Assembly: GCA_965247075.1 (NCBI GenBank) | Contig: CBDFGK010000003.1 | Coordinates: forward strand, 2,170,001-2,234,000 | DNA: 64,000 nucleotides | Source: CBDFGK01 sp965247075 | Lineage (GTDB): Bacteria > Pseudomonadota > Gammaproteobacteria > Pseudomonadales > Halieaceae | Direction of reading: 5' to 3' | Part shown: positions 49,546 to 58,459 of the stretch, in pieces | How the letters are laid out: each line of letters begins with the position of its first letter | Numbering within the stretch: position 1 is the stretch's first letter | The notes under the pieces: generated by a model | Databases searched by the model: none | Told to the model about the DNA's origin: nothing | The model's input: only the letters and a program-made list of their open reading frames with translations | Made by a program: the position numbers and the translations under genes

Positions 49546-49634
49546 CCCTTGCTTCAACTTCTCCGGTCAAGTATTCCCGTAACAAGTGATGCTGGTACAC
49601 TTATGAATGACCTACAAGATGGTAATAAACCCAC
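49546..49634. repeat. 89-bp inter-kinase spacer, copy 2
   Basis: Second copy of the 47762..47850 spacer. It leads into the third, broken kinase copy. Confidence 0.85.
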
Positions 49635-49861
49635 ATGACTGATCATCTCCACGCCCTGCCCACCGGTCATCGGCTAAATGAATACCGCATAGAGGGTGTC
49701 ATCGGTAGCGGTGGTTTTGGTATTACCTACCTCGCCCAGGATATTCAACTCGACAAAGCAGTCGCTATCAAGGAATACCTACCTAATGAATTAGCAGTGC
49801 GCACAGATACTACGACCGTCCAACCTAAATCCACTGCTGATCAGGATGATTATCAATGGGG
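49635..49861 (+). pseudogene. Third kinase copy, N-terminal fragment
   Basis: Seventy-five codons matching the start of copies 1 and 2 (MTDHLHALPTGHRLNEYRIE, VIGSGGFGITYLAQD, VAIKEYLPNELAVR, DYQWG). It is cut at 49861 by the left end of an IS21-type element; nine foreign codons follow before a stop. The remainder of this kinase is not found on the other side of the mobile elements up to 58 kb. Confidence 0.9.
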
Positions 49862-50325
49862 TGTTCGGCGACAATTAGGATGGCCGGTTTGACGACAATT
49901 ATCTTGGCCGGTTGGGTGTAACAATAGGCACTTTCTTTTCCTGATGGAGAACAAGGTGCTAGGCAAAATAATCACCCGACAACAAGAGGTATTGTTTATG
50001 TATCATCGCCAGACAGGCTCAACCCGGGAATCTGCCGCCGCAAAGGCTGGCATATCTGTTCGGAGCGGACGCCGAATCGACAAAGCCGGAGGCCCGCGCC
50101 CGGCACCCCGTCGTAATTGGCGTACTCGTGACGACCCATTAGACGCGGTTTGGGAATCAGAATTGCTGCCATTGCTGACCGTAGAACCATCCTTAACCGG
50201 CACAACGCTACTTGAGTATCTGCTGGATCACTATCCGGAACATTATGATCAATCAGTATTGCGCACCTTGCAGCGGCGCGTGAAGCAGTGGCGGGCGCTG
50301 GAGGGTCCGGATAAAGATATTGGGC
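49862..50325 (+). mobile_element. IS21-family element, left end with partial istA
   Basis: The left end TGTTCGGCGACAATTAGG is followed by two 22-base transposase-binding repeats CGACAATTA...TGGCCGGTT (49869-49890 and 49893-49914), typical of IS21. From ATG 49944 the IstA N terminus is read: MYHRQTGSTRESAAAKAGIS and VKQWRALEGPDKD. The similarity stops near 50.32 kb, where an ISL3-type element begins, so IstA is truncated and istB is absent. Confidence 0.85.
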
Positions 50326-51745
50326 TATATCCGGATCTCCCAACCAATGAAATACGATCCTGATGCTGTTTTATAGAGATTAGGACCTTACTCACAGTGT
50401 ACGTAAATCGCTGGGAATATGCGCAGGAATATCGAGGTCGCCAACGGTCAGGTAAATCATGTCGGCGAAGTTGTGCAGGTTACGATATCCAGACGCTCGG
50501 TTCTTGACGATTTTGACAATGCGGTTCAGGCCTTCACCGACGGCATTGGTCAGGTTTCTATCGGTGAACGCGACGATGTTATCAAAGTAATTTCGCACCG
50601 TGGTGACAAATTGGCGCAACGAGGGGATACGGCTACGCAGGGCGGTGGTCATCCAGCGTTTCAGGAACTTCTCAGCTGAGCCACGATAACGGTAATTCCA
50701 GATGTGTTCGAACTCGTCCTTGAGCACCCAGGCGCGGTGGATACGCCGATTGGAGTTGCGCAAGCTATTGAGGAATCGAGACTGTCTCTTGGTGCGATGG
50801 CTCGAGTGCATGCTGAGCAGCCATCGCAGGCCCTTGATCGCCTTGCGCCCCCCGGTATCGAGGGCACGCCACTCGTCCTTGCGCACCTCATCCACAGCCT
50901 GGTTCAGCGCCTTGACGACATGGAAGCGGTCGATGATGAGCGTGGCGTTGGGGCAGTGATGTTCAATGGCCCCGGTATAGGCGCGACTCATGTCACAACT
51001 GGCCCACAGGATGCGTGCTTTCTGCCCCTTGCTCAGGTGTTCGTTGAAGAAGCGGTCAATGGTCTCGCGGCCTTTTCCCAGGCCCACCCACAAGATACGA
51101 GAGCGGTCCAGATCATAGACGAGTGTGGCGAATTTGCGGCCCTTCAAGAAGGAAATCTCGTCGACGCCGAGAGTGACCAGGCCACGGATTTTATGGCCGT
51201 GGCGCACCCGCGTGATGATCCGGTGCAGCAGGTCGGACAGGGTGGAGGAAGGCATCACCAGAATCTCGGCGGCGGCCTTCTGGGTCATGATCTGGCACAG
51301 GGAGCAGATCCGCCACTCCAGTCGGTAGGTGATACGTGAATAGGCTGGCGCCCAGGGGATCGTCTCCTGCACCCGCCCGTGCGTTGGGCAGCAGATCTCC
51401 TTTGGGGCATACCAGAGCAAGACCTTCATCCCCATGAGTGTGAGATCCTCCCACCGGCGCAGCTCGGTCGTATGACGCACAATCCGGCAGCGCCGTTCAC
51501 ATTCGGGGCAGCGGCAGCCATTCTTGTAGGGCTTGACCGCCAGATGCAGTTCCTTGTTGCGGTTTTTGAACCAGAACTGGGTGATTTTCATACCTTTGAG
51601 GCGTAATATCTTATACAGCAACTTCAGGTTGCTCACGGGCTTCTCCTTTTTGTTGACGGTAATCTACAGAGGGGATGAAGCCCGTGTTTACGTGTGAATT
51701 CAAGTCATTGCATCAACATGAAATGATGGGGAAGTTCGGGTCCTC
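50322..51745. mobile_element. ISL3-family element (ends approximate)
   Basis: Encloses an intact ISL3 transposase. Imperfect terminal repeats can be aligned: GGGCTATATCCGGATCTCCC at the left and, read inward, CCCCGAGGACCCGAACTTCC at the right. The exact ends and target duplication are uncertain. It has inserted into, or replaced part of, the IS21 element. Confidence 0.55.
50392..51636 (-). CDS. ISL3-family transposase
   Basis: 414 residues. N-terminal zinc-ribbon CRCPECERRCRIVRH and a second CC pair (EICCPTHGR), a helix-turn-helix (MTQKAAAEILVMPSSTLSDL), and the DDE core: LGVDEISFLKGRKFATLVYD, ASCDMSRAY, ATLIIDRFHVVKALN, and the C-terminal SNRRIHRAWVLKDEFEHIW to NAVGEGLNRIVKIVK with the catalytic Glu. 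Full length and without frameshifts, so possibly active. Confidence 0.92.
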   Translation of the reverse strand: MSNLKLLYKILRLKGMKITQFWFKNRNKELHLAVKPYKNGCRCPECERRCRIVRHTTELRRWEDLTLMGMKVLLWYAPKEICCPTHGRVQETIPWAPAYSRITYRLEWRICSLCQIMTQKAAAEILVMPSSTLSDLLHRIITRVRHGHKIRGLVTLGVDEISFLKGRKFATLVYDLDRSRILWVGLGKGRETIDRFFNEHLSKGQKARILWASCDMSRAYTGAIEHHCPNATLIIDRFHVVKALNQAVDEVRKDEWRALDTGGRKAIKGLRWLLSMHSSHRTKRQSRFLNSLRNSNRRIHRAWVLKDEFEHIWNYRYRGSAEKFLKRWMTTALRSRIPSLRQFVTTVRNYFDNIVAFTDRNLTNAVGEGLNRIVKIVKNRASGYRNLHNFADMIYLTVGDLDIPAHIPSDLRTL

Positions 51746-52046
51746 GGGGATAACTGTGGGTAAAAGAACCCCGACATCTGTCAGCCGGACTCCGTGTGGA
51801 CAGGCCGTGGATTTCACCCCGCCATCCCTGGCGAGGTGATCATGTGGATAACCCGTGGAATGTTCGTGCCTCACATACCACCGGTTACCCACACTAACCC
51901 ACCGCCTGCCCACACTACGCCGGGGAAAGTCCAGGGGTATTCGGATAGTTTTTCAATAACAGAATTTTTTCAAAAAACTCGTTGGGAAACCCGGATAGAC
52001 CCTGCTAATTGCATTTCTGAAGTTTCAGTCTGGACTCACAAAGAGT
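51746..52046. other. Non-coding stretch with DnaA-box-like motifs
   Basis: No gene supported. It holds TGTGGGTAA (51755-51763), TGTGGATAA (51843-51851, the complement of the perfect DnaA box TTATCCACA) and TTACCCACA (51885-51893). This could be the scar of a plasmid or phage origin, or chance in IS-derived DNA. Confidence 0.35.
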
Positions 52047-52169
52047 ATGCAGCAGCTATTGCGATTACTGCAGCTTAATTTGTTTGATAAGCGTGACCTG
52101 ATGGCGTTGTTAAGGGGTGATCCGCCTGATGGCAGACTGCCCGATGTCAATCAAATGAAACTCATATGA
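52047..52169 (+). pseudogene. Transposase C-terminal remnant (IS4-like, tentative)
   Basis: Forty codons, MQQLLRLLQLNLFDKRDLMA, then LLRGDPPDGRLPD, to QMKLI. This type of ending (LQLNLFEKR...L...) is seen at the C terminus of some IS4-type transposases. It is followed by an 8-base inverted repeat AAGTTAAC (52170-52177) / GTTAACTT (52199-52206), possibly the IS end. Identification is from memory and weak. Confidence 0.4.
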
Positions 52170-52257
52170 AAGTTAACGGGACAGCAGTGATGGACAATGT
52201 TAACTTCCTTATCACTCATCAGCATTTTGCTCCTGTATTGTGTTGTTAGGGAACCTC

Positions 52258-53100
52258 TCCAGCGAAAAGAGGCAATGTCTCAGGTGGTGCTCTGGTCGGT
52301 GGTGTCAGCAGCGCCACGGTGGGGATGTCCTGTTCCCTATCGCGAAGATGAGCGAGTACCCCATGATAGCGGGTGAGATTGACGCGGGGTTTGGGGACCA
52401 GCGCTGCCAACCGTGCGATGAAATCCACCGGTTCGAAAGCCACCTGGGTCGTTCCATCGCGGTAGGGCGTCTTCAGGGTGTAGACCACCTTGCCGGTGGA
52501 GCTGAGTGACAGTCGGGGAGCGGCCACCGGCGGGCGGGCGATATATCGGCAAAGGCGCTCACGTTTATCTCGCTGGTGGCCTTCACAACTCACACCCGCA
52601 TGCAGTGAAAAGCCGTTGGCTTTGGCCACTCGTTCCAGTCCGGGGTCCGGTCTATCCAGTGGACGAATAGTGCGGATCATGAAGGCCTTGCGCCCCTGCT
52701 GTGGACCGACGGGGATCCGGTAGGAGACGGAACTGCCCAGAATCTGGGGCATGGCATCATTATCCTCGGCTGGGTCGTTTTCCAGCCAAGCGCTCTCGGT
52801 ATCCTGCTCCAGCAAGCCCTGGCGCTCGAGGCAGCGGCCCACACGCTGACTGATCAGCTGAACCAGGTTCTCCAGCTCCTTTTTGTCCGGCGCTTTGACG
52901 CGCTGAAAACCGGGCGGGCGGTTGTTGCGATATGTGTAGACGCCATCCAGGAACAGCAGATGAAAGTGAATGTTCAAGTTGAGAGCGGATCCGAAGCGCT
53001 GGATCAGCGTCACTGCCCCGGTCGCGCCTTTCTTGAGCGAGTATCCAGCCTTGTGGATCTGGTGGGTCGAGATCGCACACCCCGCACAACGCATGGGGCG
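52258..53100 (-). pseudogene. IS91-family transposase lacking its N terminus
   Basis: About 280 codons of an IS91/ISCR-like rolling-circle transposase. Visible are HKAGYSLKKGATGAVTLIQR, FGSALNLNIHFHLLFLDGVY with the HxH metal motif, the tyrosine region, and the C-terminal AFEPVDFIARLAALVPKPRV, NLTRYHGVLA, ending PTRAPPETLPLFAGE. The N-terminal zinc finger is missing beyond about 53.1 kb, and the 3' end of the element is missing to the left. Pieces of the same 3' end occur at 10775..11064 and 57748..57987. Confidence 0.85.
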
Positions 53101-53188
53101 CGTTGGAATCAAGAGTGCGCCTTGTTGAGCAGATGCGGGAAAATATTCAAGGCTTTCTTGAAGGTCACCCACCGCGCCTGGTCAGCGG

Positions 53189-54364
53189 CTAACGCCCCCT
53201 TAACGCAACCGTTACCGGCTGCCTTGCCGCGGCGACCGAGGGAAAGAGGCCGCCTGCCAAGCCAAGCAGGCAGGACCAGACAACACCTCGAACTACCAGG
53301 TCCGGGGTAACCGCAAAAGCAAAGCTGACCTGGGAGAAGGTTCCTCCCATGGTGGACGCGGTATAACCATTGAATATGACGAAGGCGAGACTTGCGCCCA
53401 TGGCGCCGCCGATCATTGCCAGTATCAGCGCCTCCACCATGACCGATACCACCACCGACAAGGGCCCAAAACCAAGAGCCCGCAGGGTGGCGATTTCAAC
53501 AGACCGGGCGGAAACGGCGGAATACATGGTGTTCAGGGCGGCAAAAATTGCGCCGATTGCCATGATGCTTGCAACAAAATAGCCAAAGTTTTCAATTAAC
53601 GCGGTCAGCCTCTCCGACTGCTCACTATAGTAAACGGTTTCTTTCCGTAGTTCCGTCTCCAGTTGCGGGTCATCATCCATCGCCTGCTCCAGCACATCAA
53701 ACTCCCGGGGTGATTCCAACCTGACCACCATGGATGTGCCGCCGGCTCCCCGCTTCAGGTTTGAACCCAGCACCTGTGTGTCCACCCATACCTCTGACTC
53801 ATGGATGGTGCCATCGGTGGCAAAGTGGCCAACAACTTCCCAATCGGCCCCGCGCAGTTTCAAGATGGAGCCGATATCAAGGCCCTGAAACTGATCCACA
53901 GCATTGACACCCGCAATCAACTCAAATTTGCCGAACTCAAGGCTACGCCCGTCAACTATCCTAACCTCGTTCCGTATCTCGAAAGACCTCGCCTCCACGC
54001 CCCGCAACGGCAGGTTGGCGTCGGTTTTACTGCGCTTCTTCGGCACGTCGGCGATCACATATATTTCCGTAGCCGCCAGAACGCCGGACTCGCCGGTTGC
54101 TATACCGGGCTTGGTGCGAATCAGGTCCGCATGTTGCGGCGATACCCAACTGGTCATCTCTGAATCGGAACCGCCACGCAGCACTATCGCCCTGTCAGCC
54201 TGCCCCGTACCTTTCAGGGTCGCTTCAAATCCGCGAGCCATGGAAAGGAGCGCAATCAAGACAAGAACCACCCCCGCTATGCCAACCACAACAACCAACG
54301 ATGGGCCCAGCCTGCCGGGCAGGTTCCTGAGATTCATGCCCGTTATCGCAAAAACCTGATTCAC
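53189..54364 (-). CDS. ABC transporter permease (MacB/FtsX-like), second
   Basis: 391 residues from GTG 54364, which overlaps the stop of the upstream permease (GTGA). Topology of MacB/LolC-type permeases: one N-terminal membrane segment (LGPSLVVVVGIAGVVLVLIA), a large periplasmic domain (70-260), and three C-terminal segments near 275-385 with the FtsX-family phrase SARSVEIATLRALGFGPLSV. It works with the ATPase at 55512 and the HlyD-like adaptor at 56208 in efflux or lipoprotein-like export. Confidence 0.88.
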   Translation of the reverse strand: MNQVFAITGMNLRNLPGRLGPSLVVVVGIAGVVLVLIALLSMARGFEATLKGTGQADRAIVLRGGSDSEMTSWVSPQHADLIRTKPGIATGESGVLAATEIYVIADVPKKRSKTDANLPLRGVEARSFEIRNEVRIVDGRSLEFGKFELIAGVNAVDQFQGLDIGSILKLRGADWEVVGHFATDGTIHESEVWVDTQVLGSNLKRGAGGTSMVVRLESPREFDVLEQAMDDDPQLETELRKETVYYSEQSERLTALIENFGYFVASIMAIGAIFAALNTMYSAVSARSVEIATLRALGFGPLSVVVSVMVEALILAMIGGAMGASLAFVIFNGYTASTMGGTFSQVSFAFAVTPDLVVRGVVWSCLLGLAGGLFPSVAAARQPVTVALRGR

Positions 54365-55515
54365 GCGTGTTCTCCCAGTGCATCGACAATGCTGAGTTTC
54401 ATGGCGTTCCATGCCGGTGGCGCACCCACTACCAGACCCAGCAGGATGGCAACCACCACACCCTCAATAGCAACGATTGCCGGCATGACGGTGCCGCCCA
54501 GAAAGGGTACTGAAGCCGGCATTTCTGCAATTACCACTCCCGCAACCACCAGGCCCAGCACACAACCAACCATTGCTATGCAGACCGACTCAGTCAGAAC
54601 CAGAAGAAGCACCGAACGATTCGTGAAACCCAGTGTTTTCAGAATGGCCAGTTCGGGAATCCGCTCTCGCATGGCCTGGGACATGGTGTTTCCCGTCAGC
54701 AGCAGGATGGTGAAGAAAACTGCGGACAATATACCCGTCATAATCAACGCGATATTACCGGCCTGGTTGGCGAACATTTGGTTGTAGGCTTTCTCTGTCT
54801 GTGTCTTTGTCTCGTCCGATGAGTTTGCAAACATGGCGTCTATCCGCCCTGCAATCTCCGCGCTTTGCCCCTGATCTTCGATGGTAATCATGAACTGCCC
54901 CACTCCGCCCGCGCCAAAAGCGCGGTATTCATCAAAGAATTCATAGTTCATGTACATCTGGTCTGCTGCAACCTTCTCGTCCTTGCCGTCATAGATACCC
55001 ACTACGTCGAACTCCCAGGGCGCATTGTCCTTGTTGGGCCAGATGTTGGCGACCAGTGGCATCTTGTCACCGACCTGAATGTCGTACTTGTCGGCGACCT
55101 CCCGACCGACAATGGCCGCCGTCCTGAGTGTCTTGAACTGCTGTTTCTGGCCTTCATCCAGTATGAGTTCAGGGAAAATCTCAAAGAACTGCCCGGTGTC
55201 AACGGGCCAACGGGGGAAAAAATTCTCCGGATCTTTGTAGGTTCCGCCAAACCATGACATGTGAGTTACATACTTGACTCCCGGTGTCCGGGCAATCCGC
55301 GGCCCGTAAGAAACCGGAATGTCATCGATAATGGAATACTTGGGCGCAACGACCAGCCTGTCCGCCTCGGCAAGAATAACGCCGCTGTTAAAAGAGACGG
55401 TAACGGACTGCAATATGCCGAACAGCAGGAAGGCAATGACAATACTGGCCATGGTAAGCAGGCTGCGCACCGGCTTGCGGAAAATGCCGGCCCAGATCAA
55501 ACCGACATATTTCAT
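54361..55515 (-). CDS. ABC transporter permease (MacB/FtsX-like), first
   Basis: 384 residues. N-terminal segment SLLTMASIVIAFLLFGILQS, periplasmic domain with IVGREVADKYDIQVGDKMPL (MacB-PCD type), and three C-terminal segments with RERIPELAILKTLGFTNRSV. Overlaps the ATPase stop by four bases upstream (ATGA) and the second permease downstream. Two different permeases suggest a heterodimer. Confidence 0.9.
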   Translation of the reverse strand: MKYVGLIWAGIFRKPVRSLLTMASIVIAFLLFGILQSVTVSFNSGVILAEADRLVVAPKYSIIDDIPVSYGPRIARTPGVKYVTHMSWFGGTYKDPENFFPRWPVDTGQFFEIFPELILDEGQKQQFKTLRTAAIVGREVADKYDIQVGDKMPLVANIWPNKDNAPWEFDVVGIYDGKDEKVAADQMYMNYEFFDEYRAFGAGGVGQFMITIEDQGQSAEIAGRIDAMFANSSDETKTQTEKAYNQMFANQAGNIALIMTGILSAVFFTILLLTGNTMSQAMRERIPELAILKTLGFTNRSVLLLVLTESVCIAMVGCVLGLVVAGVVIAEMPASVPFLGGTVMPAIVAIEGVVVAILLGLVVGAPPAWNAMKLSIVDALGEHA

Positions 55516-56195
55516 CCCAGCGCCTCCACCAGCCGCCCTTTATCCAGGTGCAGGCAGTGGTTGGCATGGTCTGCGGCCTTCGGGTCATGGGTGACCATGA
55601 CGATGGTCTTGTTATATTCACGGTTAAGCAGCCGCAGAAGATCCAGAATTTCATCCGCCGTTGTCCGGTCAAGATCCCCCGTGGGTTCATCACACACCAA
55701 CAAACCCGGGTCGGAAACAACGGCCCGGGCAATGGCCACCCGCTGTTCCTGCCCTCCGGAGAGTTCCGCCGGCTTGTGGTTTTGCCTGTCCGCCAGGCCC
55801 ACTACGGACAGGGCTGCCTGCGCCCGTTGCTTTCTTTCGGCCCTACTGAGGCCGGTCAGCAGGAGGGGCAGTTCCACATTTCGCAAGGCGGTCAATACCG
55901 GCAGGAGATTGTAAAACTGAAATACAAAGCCCACGTTGGTGGCGCGCCACTTTGCGAGCTGTGACTCTGACATTCGGTCGATATGCTGACCGCCGATGAT
56001 GATACTGCCGGTGGTCGGTTTATCCAGCCCGCCAATCAGGTTGAGCAGCGTGGTTTTACCGGAGCCGGATGGCCCCATCAGCGCGAGGAAATCGCCCTGC
56101 TCTATGTTCAGGTTCAGCTTTTCGAGAACCGGCACCACCATCTTCCCGCGGGTGTATTGCTTTTCAATATCTTTTACTTCAATCAGGTCAGTCAA
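55512..56195 (-). CDS. ABC transporter ATP-binding protein (LolD/MacB-like)
   Basis: 227 residues. Walker A GPSGSGKTT, Q-loop VFQFYNLLPVLTA, ABC signature LSGGQEQR, Walker B LLVCDEPTGDLD and the switch His in VTHDPKAA. The EPTGDLD form and short length are typical of the LolD/MacB/FtsE group. It powers the two permeases that follow with overlapping start/stop codons. Confidence 0.95.
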   Translation of the reverse strand: MTDLIEVKDIEKQYTRGKMVVPVLEKLNLNIEQGDFLALMGPSGSGKTTLLNLIGGLDKPTTGSIIIGGQHIDRMSESQLAKWRATNVGFVFQFYNLLPVLTALRNVELPLLLTGLSRAERKQRAQAALSVVGLADRQNHKPAELSGGQEQRVAIARAVVSDPGLLVCDEPTGDLDRTTADEILDLLRLLNREYNKTIVMVTHDPKAADHANHCLHLDKGRLVEALG

Positions 56196-56207
56196 ATTTC
56201 ATCCTCG

Positions 56208-57455
56208 TTACGATGATTTTATTGTTACTTGAGTGCCGTTATCCAGCTTTTCCATCAGGGTGGCGTCCAATGCTACCACAACCTTCTCCCCGGCATTGAG
56301 GCCACTGGTCACGTTACGTTGTGCGCCGCGTTTCGGCCCCAATTTCACCTCACGCACCGACACCTGGTTGTCAGTCACCACAAAAGCGATGTTGCCGTCA
56401 TCTCTGGAGCCGATGGCGCTCGCCGGAATCATCACGCCTGTGAGCGCCCTGACTTTGCCGGTCGGCTCTTGTTCTTCAAGAAACGAAACCCGGACGCCCA
56501 TGTCCGGCAATATTCTGGAATCGCGAGAGATGAACCTGATGCGAACTCTGACGGTCGCCTTGCTCCTGTCCGCCGTTGGGATGATCGTGATCACCTCCGC
56601 GGGAATCTTCCAGTCGGGATAGGAGTTCAACATGGCATTGACCGGTTGCCCCGGTTTGACGCGATTGATGTAAGCCTCGTTGACATCCACCTCTATTTCC
56701 AGAGACTCCATATCCACAATGGTACAAATACCCGTTCGCGTGAAACCGCCGCCGGCGGAAATCGGGGAAATCATTTCACCCGGCTGCGCCGACTTGGCGA
56801 CGACGACGCCGGGAAAGGGCGCACGAATCTGCATGTCATCCAGGAGTTGTTGTTGCACTTCGGTGACGCGGTTGGCAACCACCACTTCTTTTTCAAACCC
56901 CACAAGCCTTGCTTCCAGAGCTTCCAGGTCGAGCCTGCTCCTGTCCAGGTCCGCAGTGCTGGCAAGATTCTTTTGCGCCAGCCCAACGATACGGTCCAGG
57001 TCCAGCCTTGCCTGCCGGCGCATCACCTCGACCTCCTTGAGCCTCGCCTGAGCAGCCTGGAATTGCGCATTCGCCAGGTTGAAAGCCGCTCTCTGGGCAC
57101 TGTCGTCAAGGGTTGCCAGCAACTGACCCTCCTCCACGGCCAGGCCCTCTTCAATGAAGACTTCCTTTACCTTGCCGGTAATTTTCGACGATACGGTCGC
57201 CTGCCTGCGAGCGGTGACATAGCCGGTGGCGTCCAGCACTGCGGCAGCGCTCGATATCACGGCGCCGCCGGCCTGGGTTGCGGTGGCGACTGTTACCGGC
57301 ACCGGCGATGAAGGCGGCAGCAGCCAGAACCAGGCCAGGGCGGCCAACAGTATCGCGCCGACTGCGGTCACTACCCACCTGGCCCTGGAAGACGAGTCCT
57401 GACGCTGTGATTCGTCTATCTTCAGTTCACCAAGCAGTGCTTTCTTGTCGTTCAC
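56208..57455 (-). CDS. HlyD/MacA-type periplasmic adaptor
   Basis: 415 residues. It has a short cytoplasmic start, one membrane segment (WVVTAVGAILLAALAWFWLL), then a lipoyl/biotinyl half-motif GKVKEVFIEEGLAVEEGQLL, a helical hairpin (AARLKEVEVMRRQARLDLD), the second lipoyl half (IRAPFPGVVVAKSAQPGEMI) and beta-barrel domains (KVRALTGVMIPASAIG). It links the inner-membrane ABC pump to an outer-membrane channel not encoded here. First gene of the four-gene operon reading leftward. Confidence 0.92.
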   Translation of the reverse strand: MNDKKALLGELKIDESQRQDSSSRARWVVTAVGAILLAALAWFWLLPPSSPVPVTVATATQAGGAVISSAAAVLDATGYVTARRQATVSSKITGKVKEVFIEEGLAVEEGQLLATLDDSAQRAAFNLANAQFQAAQARLKEVEVMRRQARLDLDRIVGLAQKNLASTADLDRSRLDLEALEARLVGFEKEVVVANRVTEVQQQLLDDMQIRAPFPGVVVAKSAQPGEMISPISAGGGFTRTGICTIVDMESLEIEVDVNEAYINRVKPGQPVNAMLNSYPDWKIPAEVITIIPTADRSKATVRVRIRFISRDSRILPDMGVRVSFLEEQEPTGKVRALTGVMIPASAIGSRDDGNIAFVVTDNQVSVREVKLGPKRGAQRNVTSGLNAGEKVVVALDATLMEKLDNGTQVTIKSS

Positions 57456-57562
57456 CTCTGGCCTCCGGCGTCAAAGGGTAAAAACCCGCAAACTCACGAT
57501 TATTCATCCAATAAACAGTTCAGTCTTGTAGCACATTGCCGGTAACACTTACACTAACCGCC

Positions 57563-57747
57563 ATGCTCACCTTGTACCAGTCGAATCAGATGTCGAAACT
57601 TGCCGACGTCTTCTGTTCCCGAAATGTCGGCGCCACCGACCCCTTTGAGCCCCTGACTCTGGTGGTGCAGAATCTGGGCATGGGGCATTGGTTGAAACTG
57701 CAACTGGCGGAACACCATGGCATCAGCAGTAACGTGAATTGTGTGCT
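57563..57747 (+). pseudogene. recC: RecC (exonuclease V gamma subunit), N-terminal fragment
   Basis: Begins MLTLYQSNQMSKLADVF, then PFEPLTLVVQNLGMGHWLKL and AEHHGISSNVNC. This is the standard opening of RecC (E. coli: MLRVYHSNRL..., then VQSTGMAQWLQ). It ends after about 60 codons where IS91-like sequence begins at 57748. The missing 1,000 or more residues mean this locus cannot supply RecC. A second recC or a displaced remainder must exist if RecBCD is functional. Confidence 0.85.
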
Positions 57748-57987
57748 AAGTAAGATACAAGGAAAGATAAAAGGGCTACGGTGAATAGATTCTCTGTCGG
57801 GTTCCACATGCCAGGGCGGACGATTGTGCAAACCGTTGGTCTATCTCCCTGAAATCTCGCCCGCGTCGGTGAGGAATTCGATCATCTCCGTGCATTTCTG
57901 AACGACAGCATGCAGTGGGCCAGGCCAGGTTGTTTTTCAGTGGCTTCCTTGCTGATTGTGAGCTGGAATCCTTTCCAGCGAAAAGAG
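57748..57987 (-). mobile_element. IS91-like element, 3' end remnant (copy C)
   Basis: From AAGTAAGATACAAGGAAAG to CCAGCGAAAAGAG it matches copy A (10775..11015) at well over 90%. The shared part is non-coding DNA beyond the transposase C terminus. It truncates recC on its left. On its right the sequence diverges exactly where copy B (52258) begins, so B and C could be two halves of one split element. Confidence 0.8.
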
Positions 57988-58078
57988 ATACCCCTGGCTA
58001 CAATACCAACACAGATACAGTAGGTGCTCTGTGTGATTACTTTGAGATTGAGCCCGGTGAACTGCTCAAGAAGGTTTG
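57988..58078 (+). pseudogene. XRE-type regulator, C-terminal fragment (tentative)
   Basis: Reads GYNTNTDTVGALCDYFEIEP then GELLKKV and stop, the usual last helix of small Cro/C1-like helix-turn-helix proteins (LCxYFxxxPGxLL). The DNA-binding part is lost at the IS91 junction. It lies 155 bases from tRNA-Met, so it may be a leftover of an integrated element. Confidence 0.5.
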
Positions 58079-58232
58079 ACGAGGACTAGCCCGCTTTGGT
58101 GGATTGACCGTGTTGGGCACAATATGGGCACTGTTTGGGCACAACGCTGTGCAGACTCTAAAGCAGGCGTTTTTAAAACACGGTGCAGTTGCACCAACCA
58201 ATTGAATTTACCAGGGAAAAATATTTGTGAAG

Positions 58233-58309
58233 TGGTAGCTACGGGTGGACTTGAACCACCGACCCCAGCATTATGAATGCTGTGCTCTAACCAGCTGAGC
58301 TACGTAGCC
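58233..58309 (-). tRNA. tRNA-Met (CAT), elongator type
   Basis: A complete 77-base cloverleaf on the minus strand. Acceptor GGCTACG pairs with CGTAGCT (G1-T72 wobble), D arm GCTCAGCTGGTTAGAGC, anticodon arm CAGCATTCATAATGCTG with CAT, T arm with GGTTCAAGTCC, and an encoded CCA. The D and anticodon arms are like E. coli elongator MetT/U rather than initiator. No duplicate of its 3' end was found nearby. Confidence 0.96.
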
Positions 58310-58459
58310 ACAGTATCTCTAAGAGAACCCGCAGGCGCGAGAGGTGCGCATTCTCCCGATTTTGGCGGTGCAAGTCAAGATGCTGGACATTATGTAGCAA
58401 TATCAGATTAGCCAGCGCTGCGGAAGGCCCAGATAGATTCAAGCCAGAAAAAGCGCCGA

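Noticed and set aside
53000..53172. Longer N terminus for the IS91 transposase
   Set aside because: Beyond about 53.1 kb the translation no longer resembles IS91; the extra codons are fortuitous.
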